DNA from: Chelonoidis abingdonii
Lineage: Eukaryota > Chordata > Testudines > Testudinidae
DNA length: 64,000 bases
NCBI RefSeq assembly: GCF_003597395.2
Contig: NC_133773.1
Coordinates: 77,337,940-77,401,939, forward strand
Direction: 5' to 3'
How positions within the stretch are numbered: position 1 is the stretch's first letter; each line of letters starts with the position of its first letter. Positions 23,371 to 34,114 of the stretch are shown here, piece by piece. The notes under the pieces were generated by a model that had not been told where the DNA came from, made no database searches, and saw only the letters and a list, made by a program, of their open reading frames with translations. The position numbers were made by a program, and so were the translations under genes.

Positions 23371-23677
23371 ACAGTTACCTGTTCCATAGCGGGCGTTCTT
23401 TGAGATGTGTTGCTCATGTCTATTCCACGGTAGGTGTGCGTGCTCGCCACGTGCACCACTGCCCAAAGTTTTTCCCTTAGCAGTACCCGTACGGGGGGAG
23501 CACCGCTGTGACCCCTGGACTGGCGCCTCTATATCACACTGTAAGGGGAGCGCACAGCTCCCCCCACCCTCGGTTCCTTCTTGCCAGACAACTCCGACAG
23601 AGGGGAAGGAGGGCGGAACGTGGAATAGACATTAGCAACACATTTTGAAGAACACCTGTTACGGAACAGGTAACTGT
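23371..23677. repeat. Foldback unit at the 3' end of DIRS copy 1
   Basis: Two 58-bp arms, 23371-23428 (starting ACAGTTACCTGTTCC) and 23620-23677 (ending GGAACAGGTAACTGT), are inverted and closely similar. They enclose about 190 bp of terminal-repeat sequence. A further partial copy of the arm (CTTCTTTGAGTGATTGC) follows inward. DIRS copy 2 has the same structure. Confidence 0.8.
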
Positions 23678-23756
23678 CTTTTCTTCTTTGAGTGATTGCT
23701 TATGTGTATTCCACAGTAGGTGATTCCAAGCTATATGTGTTGGAGGTAGGCAGGAG

Positions 23757-25096
23757 TTACGAGTTCCCAGGATGCAGAACCGCCCTGCCGAACCTGGCGT
23801 CATCCCTAGCTTGGGAGACGATCGCATAATGCGAAGTAAACGTGTGAACTGAGGCCCAAGTAGTTGCCCTACAGATGTCCTGGATAGGGACATGGGCTAT
23901 GCAGGCAACCAATGAGGTCTGAGCCCTCACATAGTGCGCCCTGATGGTCAGTGGCGGGTGGAACCCCTGCCAGATCATAGCACGTGTAAATGCACAAGGT
24001 GATCTAGCGGGAAAGACGCTGGGTGGAGATTGAACGCACCTTCACACGCTCGAATGAGGGAACAAAAAGTTGCGAGGATTTCCTGAAAGGCTTTGTCCGA
24101 TTCAGATAAAAGGCCAGCGCCCTATGCACACTGAGGGTGTGAAGGCAGCGTTCCTCGTTGGAGGAATAAGGCTTAGGACACAGCATGGGAAGAAAGATTT
24201 TCTGTTCCATATGGAAGGTGGAGACCACCTTCAGGAGAAATGCCGGATGACGGTGAAGCTGGACTTTATCCCTATGGAAGACCATATATGGGGGTTCCGA
24301 GATCAGGGCCCTGAGTTCCGAGACACGATGGGCCGAAGTGATTGCTACAAGGAAGGCTACCTTCCACGAGAGATGAGACCAGGAACACGTAGCCCAGGAC
24401 TCAAAGGGAGGCCCCGTGAGGTGAGACACCACCAGGTTTAGGTCCCATTGCGGCACAGGGGGTCTAGCATACGGGAATGAATGGTGAAGGCCCCTCAGGA
24501 AGCGGGAGGTCATAGAATGAGAGAAAACAGAGTGCCCTTGCACTGACGGGTGGAAGGCCGATATAGCCACCAGGTGTACCCTGACAGAGGCAGGTGCCAA
24601 CCCTTGGGTCTTAAGGGACAGAAGATACTCAAGGTTGAGCTGGAGTGGTGTGGACGATGGGGAGTCACCCCAATCCCTCCACCCAGCTGGAGAATCTGGA
24701 CCACTTTGCCAGGTATGTCCGGCGCGTGGACAGCTTCCTACTTTCCAGGAGGACCCGCCTGACCTCTTCTGAACACTTCCCCTCCTCCTTGTCTAGCCAC
24801 TGAGCAGCCATGCTGTCAGGTTGAGCGTGGCCAGATTGGGATGGAGGAGGTCCGGGTGAAGTGGCAGCCTCCTCAGAGGGGCTGCCAAGAGGTGCAGGAG
24901 GGTCCCGTACCAGTGTTGGCGGAACCATGCTGGGGCTATAAGGATGACGCGCTTTGTGTCTCTTTACTTTTTGTAGGACTTCGCTGATGAGGGGAAATGG
25001 TGGGAAAACATAAAAAAACTGTCCCAACCACTGCAGGAGGAAGGCAACCGAGATCACGCTCCTCCCTACTCCTCCCTGGAGAAGAACCGGGGGCAA
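23757..25096 (-). pseudogene. DIRS copy 1 tyrosine recombinase
   Basis: The N-terminal core-binding part (SRKLSTRRTYLAKWSRFSSW) is in the 25096-24665 frame. The catalytic part is in 24600-24004 with TSAHRVSEL (catalytic Arg at about 24315-24330) and FHRDKV. The last part is in another frame: HYVR at 23925-23936 is the His-x-x-Arg box and HTFTSHYAI contains the nucleophile Tyr (codon 23826-23828). All four signature residues are still present, but at least two frameshifts separate them. The enzyme would integrate the circular DNA of the element. Confidence 0.8.
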
Positions 25097-25329
25097 TGCC
25101 AGTTCTGGTGCGTTGTGAAGAGGTCAACCTGGGGAGCTCCCCACTCTTGGAAGAGACGGTGAGTGACCTCCAAATGGAGCGACCACTCGTACTGGGGGGA
25201 GAAAACCCTGCTGAGGTGATCGGCTGGCGTATTGCGGATGCCTGGTAAGTGGAATGCTCTCAGGGAGATATCACAACTCCCACAGGCTCAGGGCTTCCTG
25301 GCAGAGGGCCAAAGAACGAGTCCCGCCTC

Positions 25330-25588
25330 ACCTGTTGATGTAGTAGATCGCGGCGGTGTTATCGGTCAGGACGCTGACCACTTTGCCGCGAAGGTGCGTG
25401 TTGAAGGCAACACATGCCAACCATATCGCCCTGAGCTCCTTGACATTTATGTGGAGGGACAAGTCTGAGGCTGACCACATCTCCTGGGTTTGCATGTTCC
25501 CTGTGTGAGCTCCCCAGCCCAAGGCTGATGCATTGGACACCAGGTCTAAAGATAGGGTCACCTCCCGAAAGGGAATCCCTTGCATCAT
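25330..25588 (-). pseudogene. DIRS copy 1 RNase H
   Basis: The open stretch contains VSNASALGWGAH, LSLHINVKELRAIWLA and VLTDNTAAIYYIN, the Asp/Glu/Asp blocks of DIRS-type RNase H. The first block has Asn where the catalytic Asp is expected (SNAS for SDAS), an inactivating change if it is not a sequencing error. It follows the RT after a less conserved connection segment. Confidence 0.75.
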
Positions 25589-25989
25589 ATTGCTCAGGTA
25601 AGACCACTATTGTAGATAGGCAAGTATCAGGGACGGCACTGTGAGAACCTTGTCTAGCCCGTCCCGGGTCTGGGAGAACTGGGAGGCTAGCCAGAGCTGG
25701 AGGGGCCTTATCCAGAGCCTGGAGTGGCAGACCACATACGTGCATGCCGCCATGTGCCCCAGGATCCAAAGGCACGCTCTTGCCGTTGTCACCGAGAAAG
25801 CCGTGACTGAAGCCATGAGATCTTTCAGGGCCTTGAACCTGCTCAGCAGGAGAGAGGCTGTGGCCCTTGAGGAGCCCAGAAACACCCCAGTGAACTCTAT
25901 GCACTGCACTGGAACTAACCTTGACTTGGTCTTGTTCACCACTAGGCCAAGATCGACACGTGGACAGGAGCAGTTCCACCTGGGACCAA

Positions 25990-26440
25990 GAGTTGTCATT
26001 GAGAAGCCAATCGTCCAGGTATGGAAAGATCTGTACCCCCTCCCATCTGAGGTAGGCCGCTACCACAGCCATGAACTTTGTGAAAACCCTGGGTGCTGTG
26101 GATAGGCCAAATGGGAGGACAGTGAACTGGTAGTGGTTAACCCCACTAGGAAGCAGAGGAAGTGCCTGTGCCCCTCAAAAATATGAATGTGAGAATACAC
26201 GTCCTGAAGGTCTAGGGCCGAGTACCAATCCCCTGGGTCCAGGGAGAAGATAATAGAGGCCAGGGACACCATGTAAAACTTGGAGCAGACCAGAAACTGG
26301 TTGAGATCCCGCAGGTCCAGGATGAGCCTGAGGCCCCCTTTTGCCTTTGGGATCAGGAAATATTGGGAGTAGAAACCCTTGCCCTGGAATTCTACTGATA
26401 CTCACTCCACCTCCTGCCCTAGGAAGTGGGCATGCTCCAG
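25990..26440 (-). pseudogene. DIRS copy 1 reverse transcriptase
   Basis: Blocks include FSLDPGDWYSALDLQDVYSH at about 26185-26245 and the catalytic box YLDDWLL, whose YLDD codons lie at 26010-26021. The Asp pair of the active site is therefore retained. A frameshift lies near 26270-26300, where the SQPVSGLLQVLH stretch must be read in another frame. It belongs to the DIRS RT clade by its association with RNase H and a tyrosine recombinase. Confidence 0.8.
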
Positions 26441-28830
26441 GTCCCCTGGGCCCATCAGGAAGGGGGGTGGTTGGGTGGGTGTGAGCTGAACTGCAGCGTG
26501 TAGCCCCTGGAAATGGTGTGGAGGACCCATTGGTCCGAAGTTATACAGGACCATGCCATGTGGAAGGCAGACAATCGGTTGCAGAATGCAAACTTTATTA
26601 ATGGGGGGGGGTCTCCCCTCTGGAGCCCCCCTGCAAATAGTCGAAACTGCCTCTTTCCCTTTAAGGGCCCTGGCTGTGGGGCAGAATGGGACTGTTGCTT
26701 CTGGTCTCTCGGCCTCTTGTACCTGGGGTTCATATCTGCTCCTTGCTGGTTGAGCCAACGGTTGCGGTTTTGCCTTGTCCTTAGCTGGAGGGACGTAAAG
26801 TGGTATAGGAATCTTTCCTCCCATGCAGCCTGATGTCCATCTGATCTGCAAACAGAGCTTTTCCATCAAATGACATGTCCTGCATGAAGGACTGGGCCTC
26901 CGCCAATAGCCCAGACAGGAGGAGCCACGAGACCTTGTTCATAGATATCGCGGACGCCACCGAATGGGCGGCCACGTCCGATGCTGCCTGAAGGGCCGCT
27001 TTGGCTGCTGTTGCCCCCTCATCCACCAGAGCCTTAAAGTCCTCTCTCTCCCACTGTGGGAGAAGTGGTTGGAACTTTGGCAGGGAAGCCCATAGGTTAA
27101 AGTCATACCGGCTCAGCAAGGCCTGATGATTGGCGACCCTGAGCTGGAAACTTTCAGAGGAATAAAATTTCCTACCAAAGGAGTCCAGTCTTCAGGCGTC
27201 TTTGTTCTTGGGAGTGGGTGTGGGCTGGCCCTATCGCTCTTGGTGGTTCACAGATTCCACCACTAGCGAGTTAGGTGCTGGGTGAGAATAGTCCTTGGCC
27301 GGCACGAGGTATTTCCTCTCAGCCTTCTTGGAAATTGGCGCCAAGGAGGCGGGAGTTTGCCACAAGGTGTTGGAGATGTTGGCTATCCCCTGCTAGAGGG
27401 GTAGTGCCACGCGGCCCGGGGCCGAGGAAGACAGTACATTAAAGAGGGAGTTGGATGGGCCCTCCGTCATCTCAGCCTGCAGTTGGAGGCTGGATGCCAC
27501 CCGCTTTAGCAGGTCTTGATGTGCCTTAAAATCCTCTTGCGACAGAGAGGGCGGGAGTGCCGTTATGGTGTCAACCGGCACCGGAGAGAGAGCTGACACG
27601 GTGCCGGTTGACACCTTTTGCCCAGGGGATCGACCCCCAGGTCGGAGTCCGGGCACAGAGCTGCCAACTCGTGACCTGCCAATTTGTCCCTAGGCTGAGG
27701 TGGGTTCCTGTCTGGGTGGGCACTGGTGGCCACGATGACCTGCCACGGGGCCCCTTGCCACTGTCCAAGTTGAGGCCTGGTGGCACTGGCTGGTCTGGCT
27801 CAGCCCGGAGATGAGTGGCTCGGTGCTGAGGCTGAGGTCACCGTTGAGCCCACGGTCCCACAGGAGCGGTAGGAAAGATGATGCTTGTGATGCTGTCTTC
27901 CATGGGACTGGGACCTCGGCGTTGAGGACCAGTACCCATCAGAAGTGCTGCTTCGGTACTCGCCTCGGCGCCGGGAGCTCTGATGCTCCAATGCTGGAGA
28001 ATCGCAAGGAGACTCCCATGTGCAACGACTGGCAGAGTGGGAACTTGAGTGGTAGCATTGACGTTGGTCGCGCTGAGATCAGCTATGGTAACTGCGCCAC
28101 GAGGAGGAGGAGAAGCAGCGACTCTGCCGCCTGTCTCAGTGCCTGCCCCCGCTACTGGATGGCACGGAGGGACCCCAAGAGTCCTGCCCGGGTGGCAAAC
28201 CGGTTAGCCTGGTTGGTGTCAAGGCGGGCGTGAGTTGATTGGCCGCTGTGTTTTGAACGAGGCAGGGAGCAGTCCTCAGAGTGGGAGCTGTGCCGTGCTG
28301 GGGAGGTCTGACGAGCACCCAGTGGCGGCTTGCCATGGAACCAAGGGCCCATCACCGGCACCGCCTTGGGTACTGATAGGCTCAGAATGTCTCGTGCAGC
28401 CTGTAGAGCCTCCAGTGTCAATGGCATCCTGGCCACAGGAGACGCGTGTGTGGATGGTGCCGGGCTGCTCCGCCCAGCATGAGTCGGAGATTTTGGGCCT
28501 GGGGGGACCGAGGGCTGCTCAACGCGGGACCAGCCTCTCCCCTTTCCTTCTCTCGGTGCCATTGTGAAGTGGAGCCCCTTCCTTGCTTCTTGGAGGGGGA
28601 GCTGTGCCGGGCACCAAGTCTGCTCAATGTGCCGGAGCTGGGGCTAGTGCTGATTTCATAAGGAGAGCTCGAAGCCTGATGTCCCTCTCCTTCTTAGTCC
28701 ACGGTTTGAATGACCTTCAGATCTTGCAGCGTTCACTCACATGAGTTTCGCCCAAGCAGCGGAGACACTCAGCATGCAGATCACTCCTTGGCATGGAATG
28801 GCGACAAGAGTTGCACGACTTGAAACCTAG
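26402..28830 (-). pseudogene. DIRS copy 1 gag-like region
   Basis: It starts with a cysteine-rich motif at about 28700-28827 (FKSCNSC, then SDLHAECLRCLGETH, then RCKI before a stop), followed by a Ser/Arg/Pro-rich segment. It ends with a helical gag-like stretch at 26781-27119 containing DFKALVDEGATAAKAALQA. The same layout occurs in copy 2. The frame is broken repeatedly. The function in DIRS elements is presumed to be nucleocapsid-like RNA binding (inference from the cysteine motif). Confidence 0.65.
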
Positions 28831-29150
28831 GGCATGGGGCGTGCCCCAAGCCCACTCTAACAACTGAAAACAGCTAACTGTAGTGAACCGTAGCTAACTG
28901 TAAACAGCTAAAAACAGCTAACTGTAGTGAACAGTACTACTAAGGAACAGAAAGGCTGCAGCAGAGTTGAAGCATGAAGTTCTACCACCTTCACTGGCAG
29001 CAAGAAGGAACTGAGGGTGGGGGGAGCACGCAGCTCCAGGGGTTGCAGCAGTGCTCCCTCAGTATGGGTACTGCTAAGGGAAAAACTTTCGGTATTGGTG
29101 CAGAGGGCAAGCACGCACACCTACTGTGGAATACACGTGTAATCACTCAA

Positions 29151-29741
29151 AAAAGAAACAAGACTTCACTGTTTTCAACACTGAAGAATTAAGAGTGTTT
29201 CAGCAAAGCAGCCAAACAAGATACGATAGTGACAGGTGCCTTATATATACCTGCAATAATTAATTACCTCAACAAAATTACATGACAGATCACTGCACTT
29301 TAATTGATAATGATGATGTAGGAAGCAGAAGAAAAATTGATTTTCAGAATTGTGAAATATTTCCAAATTTAGTGGTTAGCCAAGAGAAAAATCTTGTATG
29401 CAATATGAACATGATCATCATCGTCAAATGCTGACCAGAATCCCATTTTAAAGGATGATTTGGGCAATTAGGTTGGATATTGGTTAGGACACTCTGAATA
29501 TTCCAGCTCTAGTGAAAAGTACACTGGGATTTTTAAGGACCACAAATAGTCTAGAATTTGGTTTTACAGTATGTCTCAGCCAAAAGACCTACTCAAAGAG
29601 TGTCAATTCATGGTGTTTTTTCTACCTGAAGTCACAGTGAATATCCAAGAATCTCAATGTGGTTTTCAAATACTCAACCCTCAGACTGTCCTTTTACAGA
29701 TAGGCAAATCATAAGTTCTCGGTCACATAGTAATTCCATGG
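29151..29741. other. VEGFC intron 6, unassigned sequence
   Basis: Ordinary intronic sequence between DIRS copy 1 and a solo LTR. No feature seen. Confidence 0.5.
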
Positions 29742-30307
29742 TGTGACGGGGCAGCCCCACCCCGCACTAGCCCCAGCAGCGTGAGACCTGTAGCTCTGAC
29801 GGTGGAAGTCCCGCCTCAGGTGTACTGGGCATGCTCCAAGTGCTCAGGAAGTGTAAAAGGAGGGAACTCAGCTCAGTCTGGGCTGGCAGCTGCAGAGGAA
29901 GGACCTAACTGGGAAGCTCCTGTGGAGAACCAGCCACCAGCCTGGCAGTTGCTGGGAACTGAAGCTTCTCCAGACTGGCGTGAAGCCCTACTCTTGGAGG
30001 AGCCCGAGGAGACGACGGACCCAGAGACCCACAGAGAACCGAGGGACTCATGGGAGACCCCAACTCTCAAGCTGGTAGGAAGTGACCTGGGGTGGGGGGT
30101 GACAGACTGGTACCTTGCCCCTGGTAAGCCTCAGCGTGTTTCGGTAGGACTCCCCCACTGAGCCAGTGGCAAGATCCTACGTCGCTGTTAGGGCCGGGGC
30201 CAGGGCCCAGAGGAATGGGAGACATACTGCCTTGCAACCAGGGGCGAGTCTATAGACTCTGGCCATTAGGCCATATTGCCCTGCTACCTGGGGCGTAAAC
30301 CCTCACA
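29742..30307 (+). mobile_element. Solo LTR (566 bp) with perfect 5-bp TSD
   Basis: It starts TGTGACGGGGCAGCCCC and ends CCTCACA. The duplication CATGG is at 29737-29741 and 30308-30312. TG...CA ends, length and 5-bp duplication identify an LTR left by recombination between two LTRs. No internal region, primer binding site or coding sequence adjoins it. Orientation is inferred from two related-looking LTRs at 33494 and 46997 that start the same way (TGTGA). The 126-codon plus-strand ORF inside it is incidental. It sits 78 bp from the VEGFC exon 6 donor. Confidence 0.85.
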
Positions 30308-30389
30308 CATGGCAAAGATAATCCAACATTTTTAGTCCCTGTCCAGTGCTATAACAATTGGATTACAGAATCTTTGTCATTTAACTCAC

Positions 30390-30723
30390 CTGCATGTCTG
30401 GTGATGAAACCTTTTTCCTTTTAAGAAGCATTTATTTGGAGATTCTATACATTCACAGATACATTTTGCAGAATTTAGTGGCTGATGTTTGGGGCAGGTT
30501 CTTCTACATACACACTGGCACTTGTCTTCATCAAATTCTTTGTTGGGACCACAGGAACTAGGCAAAAGTTTGTTTTTACATGTACACTGGCATGATGTTC
30601 TATCTAATTCTTTTTGGGGTCCACAGCTTGAAGGCCGTACACCCCCTTTGCAGACACATTGACAGGTTTCTTCATCAAGCTCTTTGTTAGGTCCACAGAT
30701 ATCATGGAATTCATCAGCAGTGC
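30390..30723 (-). CDS. VEGFC: VEGFC exon 6 (BR3P-type cysteine-rich repeats of the propeptide)
   Basis: This 334-bp exon starts after a CCTAG acceptor and ends CAG/GTGAGT. It completes a Gly codon, adds 110 codons, and leaves two bases (AG) for a Ser codon finished by exon 7. It encodes four copies of the Cys-X10-Cys-X-Cys-X-Cys motif named for Balbiani ring 3 protein: CGPNKELDEETCQCVC, CGPQKELDRTSCQCTC, CGPNKEFDEDKCQCVC and CPKHQPLNSAKCICEC. The spacing is exact in all four. The tail CFLKGKRFHHQTC begins another unit that continues in exon 7. This propeptide keeps VEGF-C poorly active until processed and helps it bind the CCBE1/ADAMTS3 processing complex (family knowledge). No frameshift or stop is seen, so the gene looks functional. 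Confidence 0.97.
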
Positions 30724-30978
30724 CTAGGAATAGAGCAAACATAAAAAATTTGGAATCCACACATTACTTTTTTATTAAGGAATTATGATAAATCCAATTT
30801 TAAAATGGTGAAAATACAATCCAACCCTCAGGATGCATGTTAATAATCTAAAATGCCATTCTGTAAACAAAGAATTACAAAGATTCAAACTGTTTAATTT
30901 GCATGTGTGTATTGTTTTCTTTTTCTGTAAATCAGCACAGAACAACTACATTTAATCCTATAAAATATAACTGCTTAC
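30724..30978 (-). other. VEGFC: VEGFC intron 5 (255 bp)
   Basis: A GTAAGC donor at 30973-30978 and a CCTAG acceptor at 30724-30728 bound a short intron with no repeat in it. It is about 47 times shorter than introns 4 and 6. Confidence 0.9.
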
Positions 30979-31088
30979 CAGTATCTCCATGATGGGAAGA
31001 GAAACTGAAGTCATGCTGCGCCAGACATCTGCAAATCTGATTATTCCAGATAAGATTTTTTGGACAAGTTTTGTTTGCCATGTGACAC
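30979..31088 (-). CDS. VEGFC: VEGFC exon 5 (start of the C-terminal propeptide)
   Basis: This 110-bp exon supplies one base to the split Gln codon and then 36 codons: CHMANKTCPKNLIWNNQICR followed by CLAQHDFSFSSHHGDT. It ends one base into the next codon at a GTAAGC donor. The acceptor is a CATAG preceded by AT-rich sequence. The segment links the VEGF homology domain to the cysteine-rich propeptide. It carries an N-glycosylation sequon (NKT) and the CxC pair found at this place in vertebrate VEGF-C. The C-terminal HHGDT stretch is the least conserved part compared with mammalian VEGF-C as I know it. It lies only 255 bp from exon 6, whereas the introns on either side of this pair are each about 12 kb. 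Confidence 0.95.
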
Positions 31089-31929
31089 CTATGGATGACA
31101 TAGATTGTTTGTTTATTGCCATAAAAATACAAAAGATAACAGGCCTTCTTCTGTTAGAAATGTAACTGTTGAAAGCTTTGATTTCATTCACATTGTCACC
31201 AGCATATTGCACTTTATTTTCTTTTCCATATATGAAAAACTGATTATAAAACATACTGGGTTTTGTGATCCAGTTTCATCTAAGCATGTATATACTACTA
31301 CACATAAGTTATGATTTAGTGCAGTACATGTAATAAAAATGTCATGATGCTCTGCTTCACTAGAAGGCTGCCAATTGGGAAGACAGGTTCAAGGACAAGT
31401 ACAGTTTGACTCATTTAAAGTATTACAGGTATTAAGAGAGAAAGGTGTGAGTAATTAGCACTGGAATGACTGATGAAAAGTTTTCAGCAAGTCTGGTCCA
31501 GCTCTGTCTTTAACAGGTTCAGAATTCACTTAATCCTAATTGAAGCTGGAAATGCTTTTCTGTTTTGGAAAACTTCCTTGAATTGAAATCCATCCCTGAA
31601 CTGAAAATACATGACTATTTGTGATATTTTTGTGACATCTCTAATTTCTTTAGAAAACTAGATTTGTTGAGTCAGAAAGGGATGTTTCAAATTGGGAACT
31701 GGGCCTCTTAAAAATGTAAGAGAGAATATTTTCAAGTATTTGAGAATGAAAAACGTTTTCTTGGTTTCCTAAACAGGCTGCAAAACTGAAATGAAATATT
31801 TCACATTCAGTACTTGTCATTAGACCACTAAAGATAAAATGAAGCTCATTCAGCATTTGCTAATGGCTGATATAATTAGAATAGCACAGCTTTTTAAGGA
31901 GGCAAAAATGTCAGTGGAGCACTTACAAG
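31089..31929. other. VEGFC intron 4, left part, no feature recognised
   Basis: AT-rich intronic sequence with only short random ORFs. Confidence 0.5.
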
Positions 31930-32074
31930 AATCAGATTATTAGGGTGGAAGGGACCTCAGGAGATCATCTAGTCGAACTCCCTGCTCAAAGCAGGGCCAA
32001 TCCCCAAATCGCCCCCTCAAGGATTGAACTCACAACCCTGGGTTTAGCAGGCCAATGCCGAAACCCTTGAGCAT
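31930..32074 (-). mobile_element. Cry/Pol III-type tRNA-derived SINE (copy 1)
   Basis: Read on the minus strand: a degraded tRNA-like head (CTAAACCCAGGGTTGTGAG, then TTCAATCC, the B box at about 32019-32035), a middle with GAGGGGGCGATTTGGGG, and a 3' part with AGATGATCTCCTGAGG-type sequence shared with CR1 3' ends. Turtle Pol III SINEs are known to end in a CR1-derived tail, which explains the resemblance to CR1. The A box is degraded in this copy. Confidence 0.75.
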
Positions 32075-32251
32075 AAGGCAGCACTTCTACTATTACTCAA
32101 CATAAAGTCCACTTCTGATATAGGGGAAAACAAATTCCAGCCACTTTTTACAAAGAGTTGGTTTCTCTGCATAGAAGACTATTCTGATCTTGTGACAAAA
32201 TAGCAGCAAAAGTATCTGATCTACTGACAAAAAAGATTTGAACATGTAATT

Positions 32252-32606
32252 GCAGGGCCACCCAGAGGATTCAGGGGGCCTGGGGTCTTCGGCAGCAGAG
32301 TGCCCCCGCCGCCGAATTGCGCCAAAGACCTGGCACTTCGGTGGTGGGTCCCGGGGCAGAAGAACCCCCCGCTGCGGGTCTTTGGGACACTTTGACGGCG
32401 AGTCCCGGGGCGGAAGGACCTCCCCACTGCCGAATTGCTGCTGAAGACCCGGCGCAGAAGCAGCTCTGGGGGCCCAGGCCCCACGAGAGTTTTCCAGGGT
32501 CCCCGGAGCAAGTGAAGGACCCTGCTCCAGGGGCCCCGAAAAACTCTCGTGGGGGCCCCTGCGGGGCCTGGGGCAAATTGCCCCACTTTCCCCCCCGGGT
32601 GGCCCT
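32252..32606. mobile_element. hAT-like GC-rich element, TIR GCAGGGCCACCC
   Basis: It begins GCAGGGCCACCCAGAGG and ends CCCCGGGTGGCCCT. It is flanked by ATGTAATT (32244-32251) and ATGTTATT (32607-32614), an 8-bp duplication with one mismatch. The 355-bp body is very GC-rich in AT-rich surroundings. It contains internal inverted segments around the repeated GGGGCCTGGGG words, and a phrase like GCCGCCGAATTGC is repeated. No transposase. ORFs in both strands are incidental. Confidence 0.8.
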
Positions 32607-32654
32607 ATGTTATTGCCAGAGAATCCAAACTCTGGGATTATATACACAAATGAT

Positions 32655-33493
32655 CATATTCTAAGGGGTAATGTAATTAATGCAAATCAAACTAACTTGA
32701 TTTTTTTTGAGATTACAAGTCTGATGAATAAAAGTTATAGTGTTGATGTAATATACTTAGACTTCTGTTAAGGCATTTGACTTGGTACAGCATGACATTT
32801 TGATTAAAAGAATAGAATGCTATCAATGTCTGTTTTTAATCCATTCAATGTCTGTGCTAACTGATAGGTTTCAAAATGTAACTGTAAATGGGGAATAGTC
32901 ATCAAGCGGGTGTGTGTCCAGTGGGGTCTTGCAGGAAACAGTTCTTGGGCCTATACAGTTTAACATTTTTATCAGTGACCTGTAAGAAAACAAAAAACCA
33001 TCATTGATAAAGATTGCAGAGGATACAAAAATTGAGGAAGTAGTAAATAATGAAGAGGACAGGTCACTGTTTCAGTGTGATCAGGATCACTTGGTAACCT
33101 GGCTACAAGCAAATGTTTTTTTAATGACTAAATGTAAATGTACACATTTAGGAACAAAGAATATAGGCCATACTTACAAGATGGGGGACTCTATCCTAGG
33201 AAGCAATGACTTTGAAAAAGATTTTTTGGGGGGTAGAGGGTGGATAAACAGCAGAACATGAACTCCCAGTGTGGTACTGTAACCAGTAAGAGTTAACATG
33301 AGCTTTGGATGCATATATAGGGGAATCTCAAGTAGGAGTACAGAGGTTATTTTACCTCTGTATTTAGCATTGGTGTAACTGCTGCTGGAACACTGTCCAA
33401 TTCTGATGCCCATAATTCAAGAAGAATGTTGATAAATTGGAGAAGGTTTAGAGGAGAGCCACGAGAATGGGTAAAGTATTAGAAAAACATGCC
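32655..33493 (+). mobile_element. CR1 LINE, reverse transcriptase 3' half and 3' region (first part)
   Basis: Plus-strand text follows CR1 ORF2: a block like GATGTAATATACTTAGAC, then GGCATTTGACTTGGTAC, TTTATCAGTGACCTG (Phe-Ile-Ser-Asp-Leu), and near the end GAGAGCCACGAGAATGG. It is 5' truncated, as is usual for CR1. Stops and indels occur throughout. The copy is cut at 33493 by a solo LTR and continues at 34115. The left boundary is approximate. Confidence 0.8.
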
Positions 33494-34114
33494 TGTGAGG
33501 TGTGTCTACCTGCCACAAGGCCTGAGTAGGTTAAAAAAAATGCTAATTAGTCCGATGACAGGCTGCACCTGGAGGGACAGCCAGGGTTAACCAATCATGA
33601 AGGTTAGCTGGGCAGGAGCAGGCTGGTTCGTATAAAGCTTGGAAGCTGAGAGCAGTATGGAGGTGCAGGGAGAGACTGGAGCAGAGAGGTGGTGAAGAGG
33701 AAGCCTACAGGGGAGAATGAGCCCTTGGATCCTAGCCCCAAAAGAAGGGTCAAGCCAGAGACATTGGGAAATGAAGACCTGAGAAATGGGGTAGGAAGAA
33801 GCCCAGAAAAACAGCAGAAAAGAGTGGGACTGTGCAGACTTTGGCTGCTGGTTAGAGGGTCTCTGGGCTGGAACCCAGTGTAGAAGGAGGGCCTTGGTTC
33901 CTTGGCCAGTCACTGGGAAAGTGGCACAGGATCTGGTGAATTGGAATAGAACACAGCATATGGACAGTTTGTCCAGTGGGAATTCGCTACCTCAGAAGGG
34001 GAAAACTATATAATGACCTGGAGCATGAGAGGAACTGTGGGGCAAGTGAGTGATAGAGGGGGATGCTAGACCAAGTGAGAGCTGATCCCTAGACCCAGCT
34101 AGAACCCTGTTACA
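33494..34114 (+). mobile_element. Solo LTR (621 bp) inserted in a CR1 copy
   Basis: It starts TGTGAGGTGTGTCTACCTGC and ends AACCCTGTTACA. Flanks are ATGCC (33489-33493) and ATGCT (34115-34119), a 5-bp duplication with one change. The CR1 sequence on the two sides joins seamlessly when the insert is removed (ACATGCC/TTATAGTGACAGACTC). A TATAAA-like box (CGTATAAAGC) lies near 33630, as expected in an LTR promoter. No coding sequence. Confidence 0.85.

Larger units (their letters stand above)
23371..29150 (-). mobile_element. DIRS-type tyrosine-recombinase retrotransposon, nearly full length (copy 1)
   Basis: The coding strand is minus; the 5' end is at about 29150 and the 3' end at about 23371. 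Order: gag-like region (28830-26780), reverse transcriptase (26440-25990), RNase H (25590-25330), tyrosine recombinase (25000-23760). Inverted terminal repeats are visible: 23423-23586 is a diverged reverse complement of about 28996-29131 (both contain the GTAGGTGTGCG block, the CCTTAGCAGTACCC block and the GTTCCTTCTTGCC block). DIRS elements use a tyrosine recombinase rather than an integrase and normally do not duplicate their target; none was seen here. Frameshifts interrupt all reading frames, so it is defective but recent enough to align easily. It lies in VEGFC intron 6, in the same transcriptional direction as VEGFC. Confidence 0.85.

Noticed and set aside
25641..26105. 154-codon plus-strand ORF and other plus-strand ORFs in the DIRS copies
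   Set aside because: Antisense shadows of the minus-strand RT/RNase H coding sequence.
29781..30161. 126-codon plus-strand ORF
   Set aside because: Lies entirely within a solo LTR defined by TG/CA ends and a CATGG duplication.
32093..32647. 184-codon minus-strand ORF, RGP-rich
   Set aside because: Mostly inside the GC-rich hAT-like element at 32252-32606; no transposase motif.
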